From the NCBI RefSeq assembly GCF_900199635.1, contig NZ_LT962687.1:182860-246859 (forward strand): 64,000 nt of DNA, given 5' to 3'. The notes below the pieces were generated by a model that had not been told where the DNA came from, searched no databases, and saw nothing but the letters and a program-made list of their open reading frames with translations. Below, one piece after another: positions 45,357-55,184 of the stretch (position 1 is its first letter; each line of letters opens with the position of its first letter). The translations under genes and the position numbers were made by a program. The DNA comes from Anaerotruncus massiliensis (ex Togo et al. 2026) (GTDB lineage Bacteria > Bacillota > Clostridia > Oscillospirales > Ruminococcaceae).

Positions 45357-45432
45357 TAGAAGGAGAAACATTTTGTTAGATGAATTTGCTGAAAAATCAG
45401 CATTATATTGGGGTTTTACATATTTCACAAAA

Positions 45433-45551
45433 TTCGGGCGGGATATTCTCCCGAAAAATAAAACCCTCGGCGTATTGACATTTGACGTTTCTTTGGTATA
45501 GTTATAGCAGAACAATTTGGAATTTATTATTATACTTAAAATAAATAATAA
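45433..45551 (+). promoter_or_regulatory. Promoter region of the polyol dehydrogenase operon
   Basis: TTGACA (45475-45480), 16-base spacer, TATAGT (45497-45502). Upstream is an inverted repeat TTCGGG-N11-CCCGAA (45433-45455), downstream TTATTAT-N14-ATAATAA (45524-45551). Confidence 0.6.
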
Positions 45552-45567
45552 AGAAAGGGAAGATACT

Positions 45568-46608
45568 ATGGTCAACAAAGCAGCGGTCGTCATGGAGAAC
45601 CGGAAGATCGAAATTATGGACACCCCCATGCCGGAAATGAAGCCCGGATATGTAAAGGTGAAAGTGGGGTATTGCGGCGTGTGCGGTTCCGACGTTCACT
45701 TCTATTCCTTCGGGGAGCCCGACTTCCCGGACGTCTACCCCTTCATCATCGGGCATGAGTTCGCGGGCACGGTGGTGGAAGTGGCCGACGGCGTCAAGGA
45801 TCTCAAGGTCGGGGACCGGGTCTGCGTCGAGCCGGGAACCTTCTGCGGCAAATGCGAGTGGTGCAAAAAGGGCAAATACAACCTCTGCAAGGAGATGGAG
45901 TTCCTTTCGGCTCCGCGCACGAAGGGCGCGATGAGGGAGTACATCACGCATCCCGCGGAGCTCTGCTTCAAGCTCCCGGACAACGTGTCGACGATGGAAG
46001 GCGCCCTGGTGGAGCCGCTCGCGGTCGGCATGAACTCGGTCGTCCGTTCGGGCATCCAGGTGGGCGATTCGGCGGTCGTGCTCGGAACGGGCTGCATCGG
46101 CCTCGTCACGATCATGTCCCTGAAGGCGGCCGGGATCACGGACATCACCGCCGTCGACCTCTACGACATCAGGCTCGAAAAGGCCCTCGAGGTCGGCGCG
46201 ACACGCGTCATCAACACCACCGATAAGGATTCCGTCGCCGAGGTGCTCAAGTATTACGACGGCATCGGCCCCGACTTTGTCTTCGAGACGGCGGGCAGCC
46301 GCTATACGGCGGAGGCCGCGGTCTACATCTGCAAAAAGGGCGGCGTCATCATGCAGGTCGGGAACGTGGTCGGCGAGACGTCGCTCAACCTCCAGAAGAT
46401 GTGCGACAAGGAGCTCACGCTCATGACCAACTTCCGCTACCGCAACGTCTACCCCACCTGCGTCGAGGCGATCGCGGCCGGCCGGATCAACGTGAAGGAC
46501 ATCGTCTCCAAGGTCTATCCGCTCGACGACGCGATGGAGGCGTTCGAAGACTGCATCAGCAAACGGCAGTCGATGGTCAAGGCGGTGCTCAAAATCAGCG
46601 AGGACTGA
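45568..46608 (+). CDS. Sorbitol/xylitol-type zinc dehydrogenase
   Basis: 346 residues. Catalytic zinc Cys39 (GVCGSDVHFY) and His63-Glu64 (IGHEFAG), structural C93, C96, C99, C107, and NAD motif VVLGTGCIGLVTIMSL. The CGKCEWCKKGKYNLCKEMEF segment and overall length match polyol (sorbitol, xylitol, L-arabitol) dehydrogenases. It would turn a polyol into a ketose for the kinases and aldolases downstream. RBS AAAGGGAAG. First gene of the plus operon to 52151. Confidence 0.87.
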   Translation: MVNKAAVVMENRKIEIMDTPMPEMKPGYVKVKVGYCGVCGSDVHFYSFGEPDFPDVYPFIIGHEFAGTVVEVADGVKDLKVGDRVCVEPGTFCGKCEWCKKGKYNLCKEMEFLSAPRTKGAMREYITHPAELCFKLPDNVSTMEGALVEPLAVGMNSVVRSGIQVGDSAVVLGTGCIGLVTIMSLKAAGITDITAVDLYDIRLEKALEVGATRVINTTDKDSVAEVLKYYDGIGPDFVFETAGSRYTAEAAVYICKKGGVIMQVGNVVGETSLNLQKMCDKELTLMTNFRYRNVYPTCVEAIAAGRINVKDIVSKVYPLDDAMEAFEDCISKRQSMVKAVLKISED

Positions 46609-46624
46609 CCGGAAGCCGCAAAAA

Positions 46625-46657
46625 GCGGGGAAGCCGGACGCCGTCCGGCTTCCCCGC
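46625..46657 (+). promoter_or_regulatory. Intercistronic hairpin after the polyol dehydrogenase gene
   Basis: 15-bp stem GCGGGGAAGCCGGAC-GCC-GTCCGGCTTCCCCGC without a T run; may limit read-through or stabilise the upstream mRNA. Confidence 0.5.
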
Positions 46658-46688
46658 CCGAATTGATTGTACAGGGGGAGGCCGCCTC

Positions 46689-47630
46689 ATGAATAAAGTC
46701 ATCTGCGTCGGCAACGCGGTTGTCGACATCATCGTAAAGAACGGCCCGGACCGGACGCCCGACGGCATGACGCAGTTTTCCGAGAGCATCGACATGTATG
46801 TGGGCGGAGACGCGGTCAACGAGGCTGTCGGGCTCGCGGCAATGGGCAACGACGTGAAGCTCTACACTGCGATCGGCGACGACGCGCTGGGCAGCGCCTT
46901 CATGAGCCTGATCGAGGGCTACGGGATCCCGACGGACGGCGTCGTCCGGGACCGGGAGCACAGCACGACGGCGACCGTCGTCACCGTCGGGGCCGACGGC
47001 GAGCACGGATGCATGACCCTCCGCAACGGTGCCGCGGGGAACATGCGCTACAGCACGGATGTGTTCGACATCGATTTTGCGGGCGCCAGGCTGGTTTCCG
47101 TCGCAAGCCTTTTCTGGAGCAGGGGCCAGACCGACGCGGATTTGACGGCGCTGCTGAAAAAGGCGAAGGAAGCGGGCGCGCTGACGATGGCGGACATGGT
47201 CCTCGACCAGTCGCAGATGTCCCTGGAGGATATCGCGGGCGCGATGAAATACCTGGATTATCTGGTCCCGAGCTATCATGAAGCGTCGTACTTCACGGGC
47301 AAGGATTCTCCCGAGGAGATCGCGGACGAATTCCACAGGCGGGGCGTCAAGACGGTCGTCCTGAAGATGGGCGCGCAGGGCGTCTTCGCAAGCTCGGAAG
47401 GCAGGACATACCGCGTCGGCACGATCGCGGACCGGGTGGTCGACACGCTGGGGGCCGGGGATAACTTTGTGGCCGGCTTCATCACGGGGATCGTGGACGG
47501 GAAAAGCATGGAGGAAGCGCTCTATTTCGGGTCCGCCGCGTCGGCGATCGCGATCAGCCAGTATGGCGCGAGCGGCGCGATCAAGAGCAAACAACAGGTT
47601 CAGGACTACCTGGACGCCCACAGAAAATAG
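46689..47630 (+). CDS. PfkB-family carbohydrate kinase
   Basis: 313 residues of the ribokinase fold. N-terminal ICVGNAVVDIIVKNGPD and GGDAVNEAVGLAAMGNDV for sugar binding; C-terminal DTLGAGDNFVAGF with the catalytic Asp and anion hole. Phosphorylates a sugar or sugar acid (ribokinase, KDG kinase, fructokinase and 1-phosphofructokinase are family members). Its product could feed the FBA-type aldolase at 51279. RBS GGGGGAGG. Confidence 0.86.
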   Translation: MNKVICVGNAVVDIIVKNGPDRTPDGMTQFSESIDMYVGGDAVNEAVGLAAMGNDVKLYTAIGDDALGSAFMSLIEGYGIPTDGVVRDREHSTTATVVTVGADGEHGCMTLRNGAAGNMRYSTDVFDIDFAGARLVSVASLFWSRGQTDADLTALLKKAKEAGALTMADMVLDQSQMSLEDIAGAMKYLDYLVPSYHEASYFTGKDSPEEIADEFHRRGVKTVVLKMGAQGVFASSEGRTYRVGTIADRVVDTLGAGDNFVAGFITGIVDGKSMEEALYFGSAASAIAISQYGASGAIKSKQQVQDYLDAHRK

Positions 47631-47644
47631 AAGGAGATTATGCT

Positions 47645-49093
47645 ATGAAAATGATCATCAACGGTCAGAAGGTCGACTCTTCCGACGGCAGGACCCAAGA
47701 CGTGGTCAACCCTGCGACGCTGCAGGTGATCGATACGGTCCCCTCCGCCACGGCGGAGGACATCACGAAGGCGGTTGACGGCGCGGTCGCCGCGCAGGAG
47801 GCCTGGGCGGCGCTTCCGGTGCGGGAACGCTGCGTCATCCTCCGCCGGTTCGCCGACCTGGTGATGGAGAGAAGGCTCGAGCTGGGCGAGATCCTCGCCA
47901 AGGAAGCCGGCAAGCCGTACATGAAGGAGGCCGTGTGGGAGCTCGATTCCGTGGCGTACGTATACCGCGGCGCGTGTGACGTTGCGATGCACTACTATGG
48001 ATCGACCATGCCGATCGGCACGGAGCCGGGATACGACGACGACCTCCAGATCACGATCCACGAGCCGCTCGGAACGCTCGCCTGCATCATCCCCTACAAC
48101 TTCCCGCCCGCCATCTGGGCGTTCAAGACGGCCGCGGCGCTTGCCGCGGGCAACACGATCGTGGTCAAGGCGCCCTCCTATGACCCGATGACGCTTCTCG
48201 TGCTGCACGAGATGCTCCACGAAGCGGGCCTCCCCGCGGGCGTGGCGCAGTGCCTGACCGGAAAGGGATCCGTCGTGGGAGACTGCCTCGTCGACGACCC
48301 GCGGATCGCGTGCGTCAACTTCACCGGAAGCACGGACGCCGGCCTCAGCATTGCGGCGACGGCCGCGAAGCACCTCACCGACTACAAGTTCGAGCTCGGC
48401 GGCAACGACCCGTTCATTGTGTTCGAGGACGCCGACATGGACCTTGTGGTCAAGGAGGCCGAGGACCAGGCGCGGAACAACCGCCAGTGCTGCACGGGCT
48501 CCAAGAGGTTCCTGGTACATAACTCCCTGAAGGAGGAATTCATCCGCAGGCTCAGCGCCGAGCTGGATAAGCTCGTGATCGGCGACCCGATGGACCCGAA
48601 GGTCAACATGGGCCCGATGATCTCGGAGAGGGCCGCCAGGCAGGTGGAGGAGCAGGTCAACCTGACGGTCGCGCAGGGCGCCAGGATCGTGCGCGGCGGC
48701 AAGCGCAACGGCGCGTTCTACGAGCCCACCATCCTTACCGATGTGGCGCCCGACACGGATATCGCGCGCGACATGGAGGTGTTCGGCCCCGTGTGGCCGG
48801 TGATCGGCTTCGACACGGTCGACGAAGCGGTCGGGATCGCCAACAGCTCACATTACGGGCTCGGAGGCGGGCTTTTCTCCCGGAACATCTACACCTGCAT
48901 CCAGGTGGCCAAGAGGCTGAAAACCGGCCACATCGCCATCAACGGCTCGGGCAACTTCCGCGCGGCGGAGCTCCCGTTCGGCGGCGGCAGGAAGATGAGC
49001 GGCAACAGCCGTGAATCCCTTTCCCGGGTCATGGACGAGGTGACGCAGCTCAAATCGATCGTGTTCCGGTATGCGTTCAACGAGAGAAAGTGA
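47645..49093 (+). CDS. NAD(P)-dependent aldehyde dehydrogenase (copy 2)
   Basis: 482 residues. Motifs: PYNFP, KFELGGNDPF with the general-base Glu, and NNRQCCTGSKRF with the catalytic Cys. Closely resembles the 41293 gene product along its length. In this operon it precedes a fuculose-type aldolase, so oxidation of the lactaldehyde or glycolaldehyde released there is a reasonable role (inference). RBS AAGGAG; 14 bases after the PfkB gene. Confidence 0.88.
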   Translation: MKMIINGQKVDSSDGRTQDVVNPATLQVIDTVPSATAEDITKAVDGAVAAQEAWAALPVRERCVILRRFADLVMERRLELGEILAKEAGKPYMKEAVWELDSVAYVYRGACDVAMHYYGSTMPIGTEPGYDDDLQITIHEPLGTLACIIPYNFPPAIWAFKTAAALAAGNTIVVKAPSYDPMTLLVLHEMLHEAGLPAGVAQCLTGKGSVVGDCLVDDPRIACVNFTGSTDAGLSIAATAAKHLTDYKFELGGNDPFIVFEDADMDLVVKEAEDQARNNRQCCTGSKRFLVHNSLKEEFIRRLSAELDKLVIGDPMDPKVNMGPMISERAARQVEEQVNLTVAQGARIVRGGKRNGAFYEPTILTDVAPDTDIARDMEVFGPVWPVIGFDTVDEAVGIANSSHYGLGGGLFSRNIYTCIQVAKRLKTGHIAINGSGNFRAAELPFGGGRKMSGNSRESLSRVMDEVTQLKSIVFRYAFNERK

Positions 49094-49111
49094 ACAGAGG
49101 AATCCAAATAC

Positions 49112-49774
49112 ATGTATTACAGCGATGAAGAAGCAAAGCAGTTGATCTGTGAATACGGAAAGCGCGTGTACCGGCAGGGGATGGTGGCCGGGAACGAGGG
49201 CAACATCTCCGTGCGGACGGGCGCCGACGCCGTGTGGGTGACCCCCACCGGCGTAAGCAAAAACGACCTCACGCCGGAGATGCTGTCCAAGACCGACCTC
49301 GACGGAAACCTCATCATCGCCGGCAGCCTTCCGGTCTCGTCCGAATCGAAGATGCATTACGGGGTTTACCGGGAGAGCGGCAAGGCCGGCGCGGTGTTCC
49401 ATACGCACGCCACCTTCGCCACCGCCTTCGCATGCAGCGGGAAACGCGTCAACACCAGGATGCTCCCCGAGCTGCTGGGGCTCTTCGGCGAAGAGATCCG
49501 GGTCGCCCCTTACGGCCGTCCGGGAACCTCTGAACTTCCCGAGGCGGTCCGGCCCTACGTCAAAACCAACCGGGCGGTGCTCATCGAGAACCACGGCGCG
49601 GTGACCTGGGCGGAGACGGTCCGCCAGGCCTACTACAACATGGAATTCCTGGAAAAGTGCTGCAAGATCTATGCGGTTGCAAACTTTATGATCGGCGGCG
49701 CGCACGACATCCCCAACGAGGAAAGCATCCGGGAGCAGTTGGCGGCTTTTCAAAAAGACGCCATGGGCGGATGA
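49112..49774 (+). CDS. Class II aldolase/adducin family protein (fuculose-phosphate aldolase-like)
   Basis: 220 residues. Zinc and catalytic residues: His97 and His99 (VFHTHAT), His161 (IENHGAV) and Glu78 (SSESKMH), with the phosphate loop GNEGNIS at 27-33. Fuculose-1-phosphate aldolase and ribulose-5-phosphate 4-epimerase share this fold; the retained Glu favours aldolase. It would split a ketose 1-phosphate into DHAP and an aldehyde. It overlaps the next kinase gene as ATGA, which strongly links kinase and aldolase. Confidence 0.85.
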   Translation: MYYSDEEAKQLICEYGKRVYRQGMVAGNEGNISVRTGADAVWVTPTGVSKNDLTPEMLSKTDLDGNLIIAGSLPVSSESKMHYGVYRESGKAGAVFHTHATFATAFACSGKRVNTRMLPELLGLFGEEIRVAPYGRPGTSELPEAVRPYVKTNRAVLIENHGAVTWAETVRQAYYNMEFLEKCCKIYAVANFMIGGAHDIPNEESIREQLAAFQKDAMGG

Positions 49775-51258
49775 CCGCCATGTCAACATCTTATCTTGCG
49801 ATAGACGTCGGCGGCGGTAGCGGGAGAGGCATCGTGGGCACGCTGGAGGGCCGGCGGCTCACGCTGCGGGAGGTGCACAGGTTCGCCAACTACCACGTCC
49901 CCGTGGCCGGCAGGGATTACTGGGCCCTCTTCCACCTCTTCCACGAGATGATCGAATGCGTCCGCAGGGCGCAGAGGGAGCACGGAGACCTCTCCAGCTT
50001 CTGCGTGGACCTGTGGGGCAACGACATCGCGTTCCTCGACAAAAACGGTCAGCCGATCGGATATCCGTGGTGTACGCGCAATTCCGACGGGAGCGCCATG
50101 GAGGCGTTCTTCCGGGACGTGATGCCGCCGGAAGCGTACTTCATGCAGTGCGGCAGCCAGGTGCGGCGCGGCAACGCGGTGTTTCAGCTGTACGAGCGGA
50201 TGCTCGAAAGGGACCCGGCCCTCGCCCATGCGGAAAGGATCCTCACGCTTCCCGACCTGTTCGGGTACTTCTTTACGGGCAGGGCCTACTCGGAGTTTAC
50301 GATCGCCACGACGACCCAGCTGATCGACCCGTTTACGGGGGGCTGGAACGGGCGCCTGATCCGGGCGCTTGGGCTTCCGGAGCACCTCTTTGGGGAGATC
50401 GTCCTGCCCGGCACGAGGCGGTACGACCTCCTGCCCGGGGTGCTTCCGGAGGCGGCGGGCCGCCTGAAATACGCGCCCGCCGCGTCGCACGACACGGCGT
50501 CCGCCGTCACGACGCTGACCGTGGCGCCGGACGAGGCGTTCTGCTCGAGCGGCACCTGGTCGATCATCGGGGCGGAATGCGACGGCCCGACGATCAACAG
50601 GGAGGTTCTCGCGTACAACTTCTCCAACGAGGGCTGCGCGGACGGCAGGTGGAGGCTCCAGAAGGACATCATGGGCATGTGGTGCATGCAGAATCTTCAC
50701 CGCGGCCTTTGCGAAACCGCCGGGCCCCTCTCCTGGGATGAGATCGTCCGGCAGGCGGAGGCGGCGGAACCCTTCCGGTCGCTGGTCAATTTGGAGGAGC
50801 CCGTGTTCGTCAGCGACGCGGACCCCGCGGAGACGATCCGCGCCTACTGCGGGAAGACGGGACAGCCGGTCCCGGCCGCGCTCGGAGAAATTGCGAGGTG
50901 CGTCTACGAAAGCATGGCGCTCCAGTACCGGCAGACCCTCGCGCAGCTCCGAGAGCTTTCGGGCAGGGAATTTACAAAACTCCGGATCGTCGGCGGAGGA
51001 GGAAAGAACGACTTCCTCAACCAGATGATTGCGGACGCCGCGCGGATGCGGGTGGAAGCCGGGCCGTACGAGAGCGCGTCGGTCGGCGGCATCCTCCTGC
51101 AGGCGGCGGCGGAGGGCAAAATCCAAACGGCGGATTTCCCGGAAATCGTCCGGTCGTCGTTCGAGGTCAGGACCTTCACGCCCCGGGAGGAGCGCGCGCC
51201 GCTCTGGGACGCGGCGGCGGACCGGTACCGGGAATATTGCGGCAAAATGGTTCTATGA
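49771..51258 (+). CDS. FGGY-family kinase, rhamnulokinase-like (copy 2)
   Basis: 495 residues. N-terminal YLAIDVGGGSGRGIVGTLEG (the GGGSGR in place of GTSS is typical of rhamnulokinase), CVDLWGNDIAFLDKNG, YAPAASHDTASAVTTL with the catalytic Asp, and LRIVGGGGKNDFLNQM. Rhamnulokinases phosphorylate C1 of L-rhamnulose or related ketoses, so this fits with the coupled class II aldolase. ATG 49771 gives a four-base overlap; 49780 is an alternative start. Confidence 0.87.
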   Translation: MTAMSTSYLAIDVGGGSGRGIVGTLEGRRLTLREVHRFANYHVPVAGRDYWALFHLFHEMIECVRRAQREHGDLSSFCVDLWGNDIAFLDKNGQPIGYPWCTRNSDGSAMEAFFRDVMPPEAYFMQCGSQVRRGNAVFQLYERMLERDPALAHAERILTLPDLFGYFFTGRAYSEFTIATTTQLIDPFTGGWNGRLIRALGLPEHLFGEIVLPGTRRYDLLPGVLPEAAGRLKYAPAASHDTASAVTTLTVAPDEAFCSSGTWSIIGAECDGPTINREVLAYNFSNEGCADGRWRLQKDIMGMWCMQNLHRGLCETAGPLSWDEIVRQAEAAEPFRSLVNLEEPVFVSDADPAETIRAYCGKTGQPVPAALGEIARCVYESMALQYRQTLAQLRELSGREFTKLRIVGGGGKNDFLNQMIADAARMRVEAGPYESASVGGILLQAAAEGKIQTADFPEIVRSSFEVRTFTPREERAPLWDAAADRYREYCGKMVL

Positions 51259-51278
51259 AATAACAGGAGGCTATCAAT

Positions 51279-52151
51279 ATGGGACTGGTAACATTAACGG
51301 AAATCCTGAAGGAAAGCGTGGAGAAAAAGTACGCGGTAGGCGCGTTCGACACGCTGGACGACAACTTCACGGAGGCCATCGTCGCGGCGGCGGAGGAAGA
51401 GGGGCTCCCGGTCATCCTGATGGTGCCCAACTTCTTTGCCGACGACAGGGACGAGCGGCAGATGAGCTTTTACTTCAACCGGCTGCTGGACCGCTGCCAG
51501 CGGGCGACGGTTCCCGTCTGCCTGCATCTGGACCACGGCAACAGCTTCGCCTGCTGCGTCAAAGCCATCCACGGCGGCTGCACGTCGATTATGTTTGACG
51601 GCTCGGCGCTCCCGGTGGAGGAAAACATGGCCATTACGAAAGAGCTCGTCAAAATCGCCCACAGCTGCGGCGTGAGCGTTGAAGCGGAAATCGGCCACGT
51701 GGGCAGCCCCGAGGGCGGGGAGCTGGAAGCCAGCGACGTGGACACCTCCAAGTACACCAAGCCGGAGGACGCGAAGCGGTTCGTCGAGGAGACGGGCGTG
51801 GACGCCCTCGCCGTCGCCGTCGGCACGGTGCACGGCCTCTTCAAGGGGACCCCGAAGATCGACACGGAGCGGCTGGACCAGATCCGTGAGCTCGTCAAGA
51901 TCCCGCTCGTCCTGCATGGTGGATCGGGGCTTCCCGAGTCGGAATTCCGCGCGGCGATCGAGCACGGCATCAACAAGATCAACTTCTTTACCGGCCTTTC
52001 GCTCGCGGCGTCGGGCGCGATCGACGCGAAGCTGAAGGAGTTCAACGGCAAGATTCACTATATCGAGCTCATCAACGCCGCGCACGAGGCGTGCAAGGCC
52101 GCCGTCAAAGAGCAGATGCGGATTTTCGGAACGCTTCCGCTTGACATCTGA
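51279..52151 (+). CDS. Class II fructose/tagatose-bisphosphate aldolase family protein
   Basis: 290 residues. HLDHG with catalytic Asp85 and zinc His86, EAEIGHVGS with the metal-site Glu, His185 (GTVHGLFKG) and His213 (LHGGSGLP). Family members (FbaA, GatY, KbaY, IolJ) cleave ketose bisphosphates or 2-deoxy-5-keto-gluconate 6-phosphate to triose phosphates. With a PfkB kinase in the same operon, a second, bisphosphate-type cleavage is likely. Length is like GatY/IolJ. RBS AGGAGG. Confidence 0.87.
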   Translation: MGLVTLTEILKESVEKKYAVGAFDTLDDNFTEAIVAAAEEEGLPVILMVPNFFADDRDERQMSFYFNRLLDRCQRATVPVCLHLDHGNSFACCVKAIHGGCTSIMFDGSALPVEENMAITKELVKIAHSCGVSVEAEIGHVGSPEGGELEASDVDTSKYTKPEDAKRFVEETGVDALAVAVGTVHGLFKGTPKIDTERLDQIRELVKIPLVLHGGSGLPESEFRAAIEHGINKINFFTGLSLAASGAIDAKLKEFNGKIHYIELINAAHEACKAAVKEQMRIFGTLPLDI

Positions 52152-52162
52152 TCATCAAAGGT

Positions 52163-52183
52163 CCCGCCGGCTTCGCCGGCGGG
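52163..52183 (+). repeat. Short perfect hairpin with TTC loop
   Basis: CCCGCCGGC-TTC-GCCGGCGGG; on the other strand it has the GAA loop. Lies between the aldolase operon and the MFS gene. No T run. Confidence 0.5.
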
Positions 52184-52305
52184 GAAAGGGCTGTCGCTTT
52201 GGAATCGGCACATGGGAGGAAATCGGTGCGCCGTTCCGGGGCGGCAGCTCTGTCAGCCGCTCCGAAAGAACAAACAACGCAACCGTGATTTGAAAGTGAG
52301 ACGAC

Positions 52306-53463
52306 ATGTCGCTTTATTTCCTGATCGTACTGTTCATCACATTTGCCGCCTCGGGACTCCAGTACTCCGTGCTGGGGTCCGTCTGGCCGATCGTCTACAG
52401 GGACTTTGGCGTGGCGCTCTCCCTCGTCGGTTATGTGAACATGATCATCGCCGCCGGCCGGGTCGTCGCCAGCGTCTACACCGACCGCCTGGTCGGGAAA
52501 TACGGGACGCACAAGGTCGCGTCCTTTGGTTTTGTCCTCATATGCCTGGGGCTCTTTGGGTACGCGAACTGTCGGTCCTATGCGATGCTCTGCATCATCA
52601 GCATTCCGCTCGGGTTCGGCGAGGATTTTTTCCTCTGCTCGATCAATACCTTTTCGGCGCTGCACCTGCGGGCAAAATACGCGAACTGGCTCAACATGGT
52701 GTGGAGCCTCGGCGCCACGGCGGGCCCCTATATCATGAGCCTCTGCCTGGCCGGGGGCGCCGCGTGGAACGCGGGCTACCTTGTCCTGGCCCTCATCCAG
52801 ACCGGCGTCCTCCTGCTGTTTTTGTCCTCCCGCGGCAAGTGGAAGGAGATCCCTTCCGTTGAAGTCTGTTCCCCGGGGACGAGAAGGAAGCCCATGCGGG
52901 AGGCGATCAGGCTGAAGGGCATGCCGGTGATGGTCGCGGCGCTCTTCTGCTATACGGCGATCGAGACCACGTCGGCGCTTTGGGCGAGCAGCTACATCAC
53001 GATCAGAAAAGGGCTGCCGGACGACGTCGGCGCGCTGGGGACGACCTTTCTCTTCCTCGGGATGACGGTGGGGAGGTTCGCGAGCGGGTTCATATCCGAC
53101 CGGCTGGGCGACAAGCGGATGATGCACATCGGTCAGGCCCTCATTGCCGCGGGCTCGCTCGCCCTGTTCCTGCTCTCCGGAAGGACCGCGGTGCTCGCGT
53201 CGATGGCGGTCCTCGGGTTTGGGTGCGCGCCGGTCTTTCCCTGCTTCATCCACTACGTGCCGCAGGTCTTTGGAATCGGGGACACGGGCAGCGCGGTCAG
53301 CCTTTTGATGGGCAGTTCGCAGCTCGCCACGCTGCTGATGCCGATTGCGTTCGGTTGGATCGCCGACCTCGGCGGCATGGGGTTCTACCCGTTCTTTCAG
53401 ATCTTTTTCGCGGCGGTCATGATGGCGGCGCTGGTTTACCAGAGAAAACACGCAACGGCATAA
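52306..53463 (+). CDS. MFS transporter
   Basis: 385 residues, about 11-12 helices. Both halves carry the MFS loop pattern after helix 2/8: AGRVVASVYTDRLVGKYGTH in the N-half and GRFASGFISDRLGDKR in the C-half. The substrate is probably a sugar, polyol or acid product of the island, but nothing in the sequence fixes it. It lies 154 bases after the aldolase gene and ends at a bidirectional terminator, so it closes the island. Confidence 0.84.
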   Translation: MSLYFLIVLFITFAASGLQYSVLGSVWPIVYRDFGVALSLVGYVNMIIAAGRVVASVYTDRLVGKYGTHKVASFGFVLICLGLFGYANCRSYAMLCIISIPLGFGEDFFLCSINTFSALHLRAKYANWLNMVWSLGATAGPYIMSLCLAGGAAWNAGYLVLALIQTGVLLLFLSSRGKWKEIPSVEVCSPGTRRKPMREAIRLKGMPVMVAALFCYTAIETTSALWASSYITIRKGLPDDVGALGTTFLFLGMTVGRFASGFISDRLGDKRMMHIGQALIAAGSLALFLLSGRTAVLASMAVLGFGCAPVFPCFIHYVPQVFGIGDTGSAVSLLMGSSQLATLLMPIAFGWIADLGGMGFYPFFQIFFAAVMMAALVYQRKHATA

Positions 53464-53506
53464 AAAAGCGGCGGCGGATGTCCTTGGACATCCGCCGCCG
53501 TATTTT
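53463..53506. terminator. Bidirectional terminator between the MFS gene and glnS
   Basis: 15-bp stem CGGCGGCGGATGTCC-TT-GGACATCCGCCGCCG with AAAAAA before and TATTTT after. Confidence 0.85.
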
Positions 53507-53517
53507 CATATTTCGCG

Positions 53518-55167
<1,650 letters not shown>

Positions 55168-55184
55168 AGGGCACACGTCCTCTT

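Noticed and set aside
24736..53463. myo-Inositol catabolic cluster
   Set aside because: Gfo/Idh/MocA, TIM-barrel, PfkB, aldehyde dehydrogenase and FBA-type genes recall iolGECAJ, but IolD (ThDP hydrolase) and IolB are absent and sugar-acid, polyol and ketose-1-phosphate enzymes dominate.
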